From Candidatus Coatesiibacteriota bacterium (GTDB lineage: Bacteria > B130-G9): a stretch of DNA of 5,310 nt. Within the stretch, counting starts at the first letter, position 1, and each line of letters opens with the position of its first letter. The translations under genes and the position numbers were made by a program. Below the pieces are notes generated by a model. It was not told where the DNA came from and searched no databases. It was given only the letters and a program-made list of their open reading frames with translations. Positions 1 through 5,310 of this stretch are shown piece by piece. Location: contig JAFGIT010000173.1 of NCBI GenBank assembly GCA_016929465.1, positions 1-5,310 of the forward strand, written 5' to 3'.

Positions 1-551
1 AGCCCCCAGGGTTCCCAGCAAGACCTGGGCATCACGGATACATCTCTGAACTCATCATGCGCATTCTTGGGCCGATCTCCCCCGCGGAGCGTCTGAACCA
101 CGCGAATGATCTCTCCGCGCTTCTCAAAACCCGCCGCAATTAGCGGCTCATAACCAAAGTATGATACGAGTGGATTCGTTGCCACAAACAAATGCGCTCC
201 AGGGACCAGAACTCGCATTAACTCGTTTCCAAAGGCGGCGAAGAATGCCCGCAAATCATCCCTGTCCCTTTCAGTAAGAACGGTGAATCTGGGTAGAGGA
301 TTCCGCTGACAGCCATCGAAGGAAGGAGGAATCCGCCAGACCCCTCCATTACCGTTTCTTTTCTTTGCAAGCTCTTCAGTGCTATATTCGATCAATCCAT
401 ACGGCGGGTCGGTTACAACGGCGTGGATTGAGTTGGACGCCGCCTCGTGTAACCAAGTAAATGCGTCCGCGTTGAATATCTTGTATGGTCCGAGATGCCC
501 CGAGATGGTTTCTATAACGCGCAATTGAGTCTGCAAAGCCATTTCACTCAT
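1..551 (-). CDS. DNA methyltransferase (N6-adenine/N4-cytosine type), partial, C-terminus missing
   Basis: The enzyme would transfer a methyl group from SAM to the exocyclic amine of adenine or cytosine in DNA. My translation from the ATG at 551 runs 183 residues to the window edge without a stop. The catalytic motif IV is DPPYG at residues 48-52, preceded by the hydrophobic strand IHAVVT. Later stretches such as GGVWRIPPSFDG (about 69-80), LVPGAHLFVATNP (115-127), TLRGGDRPKNAHDEF (154-168) and SVMPRSCWEPWG (172-183) look like a known family of solitary DNA methylases. Motif IV comes early and no SAM-binding FxGxG is seen before it, so a beta-type order with motif I in the missing C-terminus is inferred. 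The start is fixed within narrow limits: an in-frame TGA lies six codons upstream of the ATG, and AGGGTGG lies a few bases before it. Target sequence and any restriction partner are not visible. It lies 112 bp downstream of the antiporter on the same strand. Confidence 0.88.
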   Translation of the reverse strand, partial: MSEMALQTQLRVIETISGHLGPYKIFNADAFTWLHEAASNSIHAVVTDPPYGLIEYSTEELAKKRNGNGGVWRIPPSFDGCQRNPLPRFTVLTERDRDDLRAFFAAFGNELMRVLVPGAHLFVATNPLVSYFGYEPLIAAGFEKRGEIIRVVQTLRGGDRPKNAHDEFRDVSVMPRSCWEPWG

Positions 552-663
552 TTGCAGGCCACCCTGAAATCAATCATGTCTGCACCTCTAACCACCACAA
601 CACCATGCTTGATCCTGCAGTCGAATTCAAGACATGAGGCTATCAGATTCTCCCGGGTGCCAA

Positions 664-1746
664 TCAAGGCCCCGAAGGGCCGCCTCCGAAGAAGAACACG
701 AGCGCCCAGCCATAGAGCCATAGCAGCACGATCGTGATCGAGATCGGCAAATGCCCGAAGCCCACGAAAAGGGGCCTGAACTTCGAGCTCAAGATAAAAA
801 TCACGCTGATCAGGATGACTATCGTCCCGGTCGCAAGGTGAATTGCTCCTATATTCGCCAGAATTGGGCCCCCGGTATAGAAAACGTCCGCAAGGAAGAT
901 GGTGGCGAGGTTGAAGATGTTGCTGCCAAAGACGTTGCCGATCGCCATGTCCATCGACCCCATTCTTATCGCTGCGAAGCACACCGTGAACTCCGGCAGC
1001 GAAGTCGCGACCGCAAGAAAGAAAGTGCCGATGACGCTCTGGCCCAATATCAGCTGTGTCCCGAACAGGTTTATGGGCTTCTCGGCAAGGATGTCCCCCA
1101 AGATCACCATCCGCCAGCCAGCCCCAACAATCACTGCTGAAAATAGGGCGAATTTGACGCTCGCATTAAGCAACTTCTCGTCTTTATAGGATTCCTCGGC
1201 CGCCTGCGCCGATGAATTGCTCTTCCTCTCGTACACGAAAAGCAAATACATCGATAGCAGATAGACCGCCACCAGAGTGATGCTGCAGAGGCCAATCGGG
1301 ATATTCGCCAGGCTGAATTCTTGGAGCGACATCTTGTCTCGCGCTACTCGATAGAGCACTATCGCGACGATCGCCACCGACATTATGAGCTGGTTCAGTC
1401 CGCACGAGAGTATATGCCCCTTGTTCTCATCGTTCCATCTGGCAAGTCGCGGCATTGCCACGCCGAGGATACCGAGTATCGCAAGATTGAATAGGTTGCT
1501 GCCGAAGAGGTTGCCAACGGCCATATCAGGGGCGCCTATTGCTCCTGCGGTGCAGCTCGTGATTAGCTCTGGCATCGAGGTGACCGCGGCGAGCAGCACA
1601 AGGCCAATCCAGGTGCTGCCTATTTTGAGCTTCTCGCCAATTATGTCCCCAAGACGAGATAGCTTCATCCCTGATAGGACAATCAGAGCGCCGCAGACCA
1701 AAAACTGCGTCCAGAGTAGATTACTATTAAGCCAGGCTTGCATCAT
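664..1746 (-). CDS. CaCA-family sodium/calcium (cation) antiporter
   Basis: This is an inner-membrane exchanger of the calcium/cation antiporter superfamily (YrbG/NCX_Mj type), probably exporting Ca2+ against Na+ or H+. From the ATG at 1746 it has 360 residues, usual for the prokaryotic family, with about ten hydrophobic segments in two inverted halves. The alpha-1 repeat has TSMPE (Glu at about 60) followed by GNLFGSNLFN. The alpha-2 repeat has TSLPE (Glu at about 252) followed by GNVFGSNIFN. Both ion-binding glutamates are therefore present. A hydrophilic loop rich in Ser, Ala, Glu and Lys (about 173-192) joins the halves. The frame stays open back to a TTG at 1821, but that codon lies in the -35 box of a strong promoter, so translation should start at the tandem ATGs at 1746 or 1743. 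A GGGG run lies 3 to 6 bases before them. The transported ion is inferred from the family. Confidence 0.93.
   Translation of the reverse strand: MMQAWLNSNLLWTQFLVCGALIVLSGMKLSRLGDIIGEKLKIGSTWIGLVLLAAVTSMPELITSCTAGAIGAPDMAVGNLFGSNLFNLAILGILGVAMPRLARWNDENKGHILSCGLNQLIMSVAIVAIVLYRVARDKMSLQEFSLANIPIGLCSITLVAVYLLSMYLLFVYERKSNSSAQAAEESYKDEKLLNASVKFALFSAVIVGAGWRMVILGDILAEKPINLFGTQLILGQSVIGTFFLAVATSLPEFTVCFAAIRMGSMDMAIGNVFGSNIFNLATIFLADVFYTGGPILANIGAIHLATGTIVILISVIFILSSKFRPLFVGFGHLPISITIVLLWLYGWALVFFFGGGPSGP
668..681 (-). terminator. GGCCC-TTCG-GGGCC hairpin at the end of the antiporter gene
   Basis: A perfect 5-bp GC stem closed by a TTCG tetraloop occupies the last sense codons of the antiporter, immediately before its TGA stop (664-666). 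UUCG loops on C-G closing pairs are unusually stable in RNA. No T-tract follows on the minus strand, so it is a weak candidate for an intrinsic terminator. It may instead protect the 3' end, or simply be a result of the Gly-Gly-Pro-Ser-Gly-Pro codons. Confidence 0.25.
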
Positions 1747-1792
1747 CAGCCCCAGTCGAGTTACGATTCCTGCATAGGTGAGTTTTGGCCGG

Positions 1793-1821
1793 ATAATATG
1801 CGCCTTGAGCTCGCAAGTCAA
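1793..1821 (-). promoter_or_regulatory. sigma70-type promoter of the antiporter gene
   Basis: On the minus strand TTGACT (1821-1816) is followed by exactly 17 bases and then TATTAT (1798-1793). Each box matches the sigma70 consensus at five of six positions and the spacing is optimal. Transcription would begin near 1786, giving a leader of about 40 nt before the ATG at 1746 or 1743. The arrangement rules against the TTG at 1821 as the translation start. Confidence 0.65.
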
Positions 1822-1879
1822 GATTCAGGGGGAACTCGATGGGATGGAAATGTGATGTGGGACCTCGGATTCATGGAGA

Positions 1880-1907
1880 GTGTAATGGCGATAACGAGCC
1901 TTATAGT
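1880..1907 (+). promoter_or_regulatory. weak candidate promoter for rsmA
   Basis: TATAGT at 1902-1907 matches five of six bases of a -10 box. The best -35 at an acceptable distance is GTGTAA (1880-1885, 16-bp spacer), which matches only three of six. The transcript would start near 1914, only about 11 nt before the rsmA ATG. That fits the absence of a Shine-Dalgarno sequence there, but the promoter call is tentative. Confidence 0.25.
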
Positions 1908-1924
1908 GGGCGCTTCCCCGTAAT

Positions 1925-2758
1925 ATGACTCAGAATATCGCCCCCAAAAGGTCGCTCGGACAAGTCTTCCTGAAGGACCAGAACATCCTCGAGAAGATCG
2001 CCGCACTCGTCGAGCCGAATGGCAAGGTCATCATAGAGATAGGCGCTGGAGACGGCCGTCTTACAAATTGCCTCGCGAAGTCTGCTGAGACCGTTTACGC
2101 GGTCGAGTTGGATCGTGGATTGTTCGAGCGGCTGAAGTCCAGGTTCGAAGGCGCCGGGAATGTCCACCTCTTCTGTTTGGACGCAAGAAAGCTCGATCTC
2201 CGCGACCCCGCCTTCGCTCCCCACGCACACCGGAGATTCACCGTTGTGGGCAACTTGCCGTACTGCTCTTTTGTGCATATATTGCTCGGACTGATGCGGC
2301 AATTGGACAGGATTGATGAGATTCAGGTGATGGGGCAAAAAGAGGTTGCGGATAGGCTCATGGCCCAGCCGAACGCGAGTGATTACGGACGGTTGTCGGT
2401 GATTGTGCAGGCGATGGCCGAGGTGAAGAGAATTCTTCCGGTCCCACCGACAGCCTTTTGGCCTAGGCCAAAGGTGGATTCGTTGGTAGTGGGAATAATA
2501 CCCAAGGAGCCGCCATTCAATTCAGCCGAGGAACTGGCGGGATTCGACAAATTCGTTTCCGCCGCCTTCTCACACAGGAGAAAGATAATGCTGAATTCGC
2601 TCTCTCAGAGCGCCCTTCGAGACAAACTCCCCCATGTGGAAGCATTCCTCGAGGAGATGGGCATTCCCAAGAGCTGCAGAGCGCAGGAGATAGACGTGAC
2701 CGGATATATCTCGCTTTTTGCGCGACTCGCCTGTATAGAGAAGAATGATGCAAAATGA
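1925..2758 (+). CDS. rsmA: 16S rRNA (adenine1518-N6/adenine1519-N6)-dimethyltransferase RsmA/KsgA
   Basis: This SAM-dependent enzyme dimethylates two adjacent adenines in the 3'-terminal helix of 16S rRNA during small-subunit maturation. The protein has 277 residues, the normal family length. The motifs occur in order: KRSLGQVFLKD (8-18), SAM-binding motif I IEIGAGDG (37-44), ELDR (61-64), catalytic NLPY (110-113), QKEVADRL (138-145), SDYGRLSVIVQ (152-162), PPTAFWPRPKVDS (174-186) and the RNA-contacting FSHRRK (215-220). Some normally conserved positions differ: QVFL replaces the usual QNFL, NLPY is followed by CSF instead of the typical aromatic-Ile-Thr/Ser, and MGQKEV replaces MVQKEV. The ATG at 1925 places the N-terminal motif as usual, but no Shine-Dalgarno sequence lies close upstream. 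The gene is divergent from the antiporter and overlaps or nearly abuts the downstream PP-loop gene, so the two are probably co-transcribed. Function is secure from the motif set. Confidence 0.95.
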   Translation: MTQNIAPKRSLGQVFLKDQNILEKIAALVEPNGKVIIEIGAGDGRLTNCLAKSAETVYAVELDRGLFERLKSRFEGAGNVHLFCLDARKLDLRDPAFAPHAHRRFTVVGNLPYCSFVHILLGLMRQLDRIDEIQVMGQKEVADRLMAQPNASDYGRLSVIVQAMAEVKRILPVPPTAFWPRPKVDSLVVGIIPKEPPFNSAEELAGFDKFVSAAFSHRRKIMLNSLSQSALRDKLPHVEAFLEEMGIPKSCRAQEIDVTGYISLFARLACIEKNDAK

Positions 2759-3551
2759 TGAGAGAATGATATCAATGAGTGAAGAGCAAAGAGCTGGTTC
2801 AGCAGTTCTCCTATTCTCCGGTGGGCTTGACTCCACTCTGGCGGCCACCGTGCTGGCGAAGGAGTTCGAGAAGGTTCATCTGCTCTCGATCTCCCGTGGA
2901 TATGGACACACCAAGATAGAAAGAACCGCTCGACGATACGAAGAGCTGAAGGACCGGTTCGACGAGGATGTGTTCTTCCACAAAATAGTGCACGCAAAGG
3001 ACCTTTTTCGCCGTGTGATCCTCCGGACGCTGCTCAGGGACATTGTCAAATACAAGGGCCTATTCGTGATATGCGTCGGATGCAAGCTAGTAATGCACAC
3101 CGTCGGCGCAATCTACTGCCTCGAAAATGGAATCCGAAATATCGCGGATGGGGCGTCGGGCGCGACCGAGTGGATGTCCGACCAGGCCTCGGTGACGCTG
3201 GAAGGATACCGCCAATTACACGCGGAGTTCGGCATCGGCTACTCGAATCCGGTTGTCCAGATCACGGATAGAGAACATGAGCGGGAATCGCTGAAGGAAC
3301 TCGGAATAACCACCGGACGTAAGGTCGCCGGGCGGGATCTCGGTACCCAGCCAGTCTGCCTCTATGGGGACGCACTTATATTCTTAAGAGAGGCACTATT
3401 TAAGGTCTCCATCCCGGTATCCGATAAAGCTATAGCAGATTATATAGCTGAAAAAACGCCGATTTTGATCAGCCACATCTACGAGCATCTAGATCTCTCG
3501 GGGCAAGATGTAGCAGCCGAAATCGAACGATCATGCAAAAACGACGAGTAG
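2745..3551 (+). CDS. PP-loop ATPase, LarE/tRNA-thiolase-like, possible Fe-S sulfurtransferase
   Basis: This is a member of the N-type ATP pyrophosphatase (PP-loop) superfamily, which adenylates a substrate before attack by sulfur or nitrogen. The longest form has 268 residues. The signature SGGLDS lies at 25-30 after strand VLLF. A CVGC pair follows at 110-113, then GIRNIADGASGAT (129-141), in the place where LarE-type proteins have a DGTN-like motif, and a third cysteine in TQPVCLYGD (201-209). The CxxC plus distal Cys layout resembles the [4Fe-4S]-binding three-cysteine sets of TtcA, TtuA and some LarE proteins. This similarity is my inference; the exact family is not recognised. ATGs at 2745 and 2748 lie inside the rsmA end, with AGAGAAG just before them. 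An ATG at 2775 has GAGAG ten bases upstream and is an equally good start, giving a 16-bp gap after rsmA. Close linkage to rsmA favours an RNA-modification role, though metabolite or cofactor sulfuration is also possible. Confidence 0.85.
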   Translation: MMQNDERMISMSEEQRAGSAVLLFSGGLDSTLAATVLAKEFEKVHLLSISRGYGHTKIERTARRYEELKDRFDEDVFFHKIVHAKDLFRRVILRTLLRDIVKYKGLFVICVGCKLVMHTVGAIYCLENGIRNIADGASGATEWMSDQASVTLEGYRQLHAEFGIGYSNPVVQITDREHERESLKELGITTGRKVAGRDLGTQPVCLYGDALIFLREALFKVSIPVSDKAIADYIAEKTPILISHIYEHLDLSGQDVAAEIERSCKNDE

Positions 3552-3617
3552 TTCATATAGCTGATTCCGAATTCGAATGTATTAATCAGACCATGAATAT
3601 TTCTGGATGGTGTGACA

Positions 3618-4682
3618 ATGCTTTTTAGATGTGATCATTGTGGTGTGGAATTCCACGCGGACCCGAGCAAGATCCCAAATCCAAACGTCAAATTCAAATG
3701 CATCAAATGCAAGATAGGCCAATTGACGTTTGTGCCAAAGGAAGGCGACTCCGAGCAGGACTCTGAAGAGAGAGAGGCTGCCATTCGGCCCGGCACGAAG
3801 AAGGACCCCAAGAGAGCTATCCCGACGAATCCGAACGAAGCGAGAAAGATGCTCACTCAGATTAAGGAGCTTCCGAGCCTGCCATTCGTCGCAACCAAGC
3901 TCATGGAACTGACCGCCTTGCCGACCACCACGATGAAGCAGATGGAAGAGGTCATACTGAAGGACTCTGCGCTAGTATCCAAGGTACTGAGATATTCGAA
4001 TTCGGGACTTTATGGCCGAGCCGGCCAAATAACGAGTATGACCGATGCGCTGGTCCTCCTTGGATTCTCCACCATAAAGACAATTGTCATCGCGTCCTCG
4101 GTGAAGAGCATGCACGCCCCGAATGCGAGGGGCTATTGCGCCGAAGGAAAGACACTCTGGGCACATTCCGTGGAAGCAGCAGTCGCGGCGCGACTACTTG
4201 CCAAATTGAGGAACAAGGCCCTCGTCGAAGAGGCATTCATCGTCGGCCTCTTACATGACATCGGAAAGAGCATAATCGGGATCAAACTCCCGGACGTGGT
4301 GCGCAACCTCGTCGCGCTCAGAAAGGGGAACGAACTCACTTTCGACGAGATCGAGATCCGCATACTCGGGATAGGACACTCCGAATTAGGTGCGATACTC
4401 TGCAAGAAGTGGAACATCCCAGATATCCTGGAGAAAGCTATCTTTCATCATCACAGCCCGAACCTGAATAAGAAGGAACCGTTCCTATCTCATGTCGCGA
4501 TGATCTCCGATGCAATCTCCTATTACCTATCGACACCGTCCGTAGATCAGCCAGAAAGGGAAGCCGAAATACTCGAACTGGAATCGAGCAAGTTCCTGGA
4601 ACTCGACAGGGATTCCTTCAGAGATATTGCCATAGAGACCCAGGAAACCATCGACAGGGACCGGAAGAACCTCGACCTATAA
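3618..4682 (+). CDS. Zinc-ribbon and HDOD domain signalling protein
   Basis: This is a cytoplasmic regulatory protein of 354 residues from the ATG at 3618. An N-terminal MJ0042/zinc-ribbon-like finger has CxxC pairs at Cys5/Cys8 and Cys28/Cys31. A charged, Glu- and Lys-rich linker (about 42-75) leads to an HDOD domain (about 80-290) with the typical start ELPSLPFVATKLMEL and the segment LRYSNSGLYGR. Unlike many HDOD proteins, it keeps candidate metal ligands of a true HD phosphohydrolase: His183, HD at 213-214 in LLHDIGK, His254, HHH at 277-279 and Asp298. HDOD proteins act in bacterial signalling, motility and stress control. The target here is unknown. A GTG at 3612 is in frame, but GGATGG sits about seven bases before the ATG at 3618, which is preferred. 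The gene lies 66 bp after the PP-loop gene, with no clear promoter between, so it may be the last gene of the rsmA transcript. Confidence 0.9.
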   Translation: MLFRCDHCGVEFHADPSKIPNPNVKFKCIKCKIGQLTFVPKEGDSEQDSEEREAAIRPGTKKDPKRAIPTNPNEARKMLTQIKELPSLPFVATKLMELTALPTTTMKQMEEVILKDSALVSKVLRYSNSGLYGRAGQITSMTDALVLLGFSTIKTIVIASSVKSMHAPNARGYCAEGKTLWAHSVEAAVAARLLAKLRNKALVEEAFIVGLLHDIGKSIIGIKLPDVVRNLVALRKGNELTFDEIEIRILGIGHSELGAILCKKWNIPDILEKAIFHHHSPNLNKKEPFLSHVAMISDAISYYLSTPSVDQPEREAEILELESSKFLELDRDSFRDIAIETQETIDRDRKNLDL

Positions 4683-4727
4683 GAGAGTTCGCTGGGCAGC
4701 ACGGGCTGCTCCCGTCGCCATAGGTCG
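4673..4727. terminator. Nested inverted repeat between convergent HDOD and lemA genes
   Basis: The outer arms CGACCTAT (4673-4680) and ATAGGTCG (4720-4727) are perfect 8-bp inverted copies. Inside them, GGGCAGC (4694-4700) and GCTGCTC (4705-4711) form a 7-bp stem with one G-T pair around an ACGG loop. The outer left arm overlaps the last codons and the stop of the HDOD gene. The symmetry and convergent position suit a bidirectional terminator or 3'-end stabiliser. Neither strand has a clear T-tract directly after the stem, so a rho-independent mechanism is not proven. Confidence 0.4.
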
Positions 4728-4745
4728 CAGCTACAATCCGAAGCG

Positions 4746-5310
4746 TCAGAAGCTCACCTTCGGCGCGGTCTTCGCGTCTTCAGGTGCTTCGAAATAGGCG
4801 GCCTCCTGAGTGCCCTTGATCCGAGCGAAGAGCATGCCAGGAAAGCCCTTAATGAAAGTATTGAGGTCCTTTACGGCGATATTATACCGCCGCCTTGCAA
4901 CCGATATTCGATTCTCTGTACCCGCAAGCTCATCCTGAAGATTGAGGAAGTTCTGACTTGCCTTGAGGTCAGGATAGTTCTCAACTACCACCAACAACCG
5001 ACCCAGAGCGGATGTCAGGTTATTGTTGGCAGCGATCTTGTCCGGGATGGTCTGTGCGGAGCCCACCATAGCCCTTGCTTTGGTGATCTCAGTGAAGACC
5101 TCCTTCTCGTGCTTTGCATAACCCTTGACGGTCTCGACGAGATTGGGAATTAGGTCATATCGCCTCTGCAATTGCGTCTCAACCTGCCCCCAGGCCTCGG
5201 AAACGCCCTCCTCGAGGGCCACCACCTTGTTATAATTCCGCAAGAAAAAACTGCCCAGCATGAAAAGCGCCAATACTAGGACGCCGATTACGATAAGCAG
5301 GATCTTGATG
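4746..5310 (-). CDS. lemA: LemA family membrane-anchored protein, first few residues missing
   Basis: The visible 187 residues begin in an N-terminal membrane segment, IKILLIVIGVLVLALFMLG, that continues to about residue 23. It anchors the protein with a mostly helical domain outside the membrane. The family signature follows: NYNKVVALEEGVSEAWGQ (25-42), QVETQLQRRYDLIPNLVETV (42-61), then GYAKHEKEVFTEITKAR. The C-terminal half has ENYPDLKASQNFLNLQDEL, ENRISVARRRYN and FPGMLFA, all typical of LemA, and ends at a TGA at 4746-4748. Only a few N-terminal residues should be missing beyond the right edge; the TTG at 5273 is inside the membrane helix and is not a credible start. The biochemical role of LemA is poorly defined. 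Genes of this family are often followed by a TPM-domain or HtpX-like gene, but here the next gene downstream is convergent, so lemA ends its transcript. Confidence 0.92.
   Translation of the reverse strand, partial: IKILLIVIGVLVLALFMLGSFFLRNYNKVVALEEGVSEAWGQVETQLQRRYDLIPNLVETVKGYAKHEKEVFTEITKARAMVGSAQTIPDKIAANNNLTSALGRLLVVVENYPDLKASQNFLNLQDELAGTENRISVARRRYNIAVKDLNTFIKGFPGMLFARIKGTQEAAYFEAPEDAKTAPKVSF

Noticed and set aside
613-660. Cluster of six-base palindromes (CTGCAG, GAATTC, CCCGGG) resembling a cloning polylinker
   Set aside because: The sites are irregularly spaced and embedded in sequence of normal character, with no vector sequence beside them.
552-663. tRNA or small RNA gene in the antiporter-methyltransferase gap
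   Set aside because: A TTCGA-like string is present, but no cloverleaf, acceptor pairing or T-stem could be built on either strand.
548-982. Minus-strand frame of 144 codons whose TGA overlaps the methyltransferase ATG (ATGA)
   Set aside because: Most of it lies inside the antiporter in another frame, and its product is Arg/His-rich without recognisable motifs. The short part beyond the antiporter has no convincing start, so the ATGA overlap is probably chance.
1738-1923. Plus-strand 61-codon frame ending just before rsmA
   Set aside because: It starts inside the antisense of the antiporter, spans the divergent promoter region, and has no domain or ribosome binding site.
3552-3617. Possible separate promoter for the HDOD gene
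   Set aside because: The best pairs (for example TTCGAA with GAATAT at 17-bp spacing) match only three of six bases in each box.
3569-4006. CGAATTCG palindrome occurring before and within the HDOD gene
   Set aside because: Only two copies were noticed, one inside coding sequence, with no symmetric extension; this is consistent with chance.

Overview
The window is an ordinary, gene-dense stretch of a moderately GC-rich bacterial chromosome. The case for a bacterium rests on a near-consensus sigma70-type promoter (TTGACT-N17-TATTAT, minus strand), a bacterial RsmA/KsgA, a zinc-ribbon plus HDOD protein and a LemA protein. No rRNA, tRNA, IS element, CRISPR array or phage gene was seen, and the phylum cannot be fixed from these genes.

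Layout. Positions 1-551 (minus) hold the N-terminal 183 residues of a DNA adenine/cytosine-N4 methyltransferase with a DPPYG motif; its C-terminus lies beyond the left edge. Positions 664-1746 (minus) hold a complete CaCA-family cation/calcium antiporter. A divergent intergenic region (1747-1924) carries the antiporter promoter and separates it from a plus-strand cluster. That cluster is rsmA (1925-2758), a PP-loop ATPase with a LarE/TtcA-like cysteine layout that overlaps or nearly abuts rsmA (2745-3551), and a zinc-ribbon/HDOD signalling protein (3618-4682). A LemA-family membrane protein (4746-5310, minus) converges on the HDOD gene and lacks only its first few residues at the right edge. 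A nested inverted repeat lies between these two convergent genes. The two partial genes run off the window edges and are not closed reading frames here.

Functional reading. The tight rsmA/PP-loop arrangement suggests co-expression of 16S rRNA dimethylation with a nucleotide-activating, probably sulfur-inserting enzyme. The HDOD gene follows after 66 bp and may belong to the same transcript. The antiporter and methyltransferase share the minus strand with a 112-bp gap and may be co-transcribed.

Nothing here amounts to an undescribed multi-gene system. The most interesting items are the PP-loop protein with its CxxC plus distal Cys arrangement, the zinc-ribbon/HDOD protein that keeps a full set of HD-domain ligands, and the nested inverted repeat at 4673-4727.
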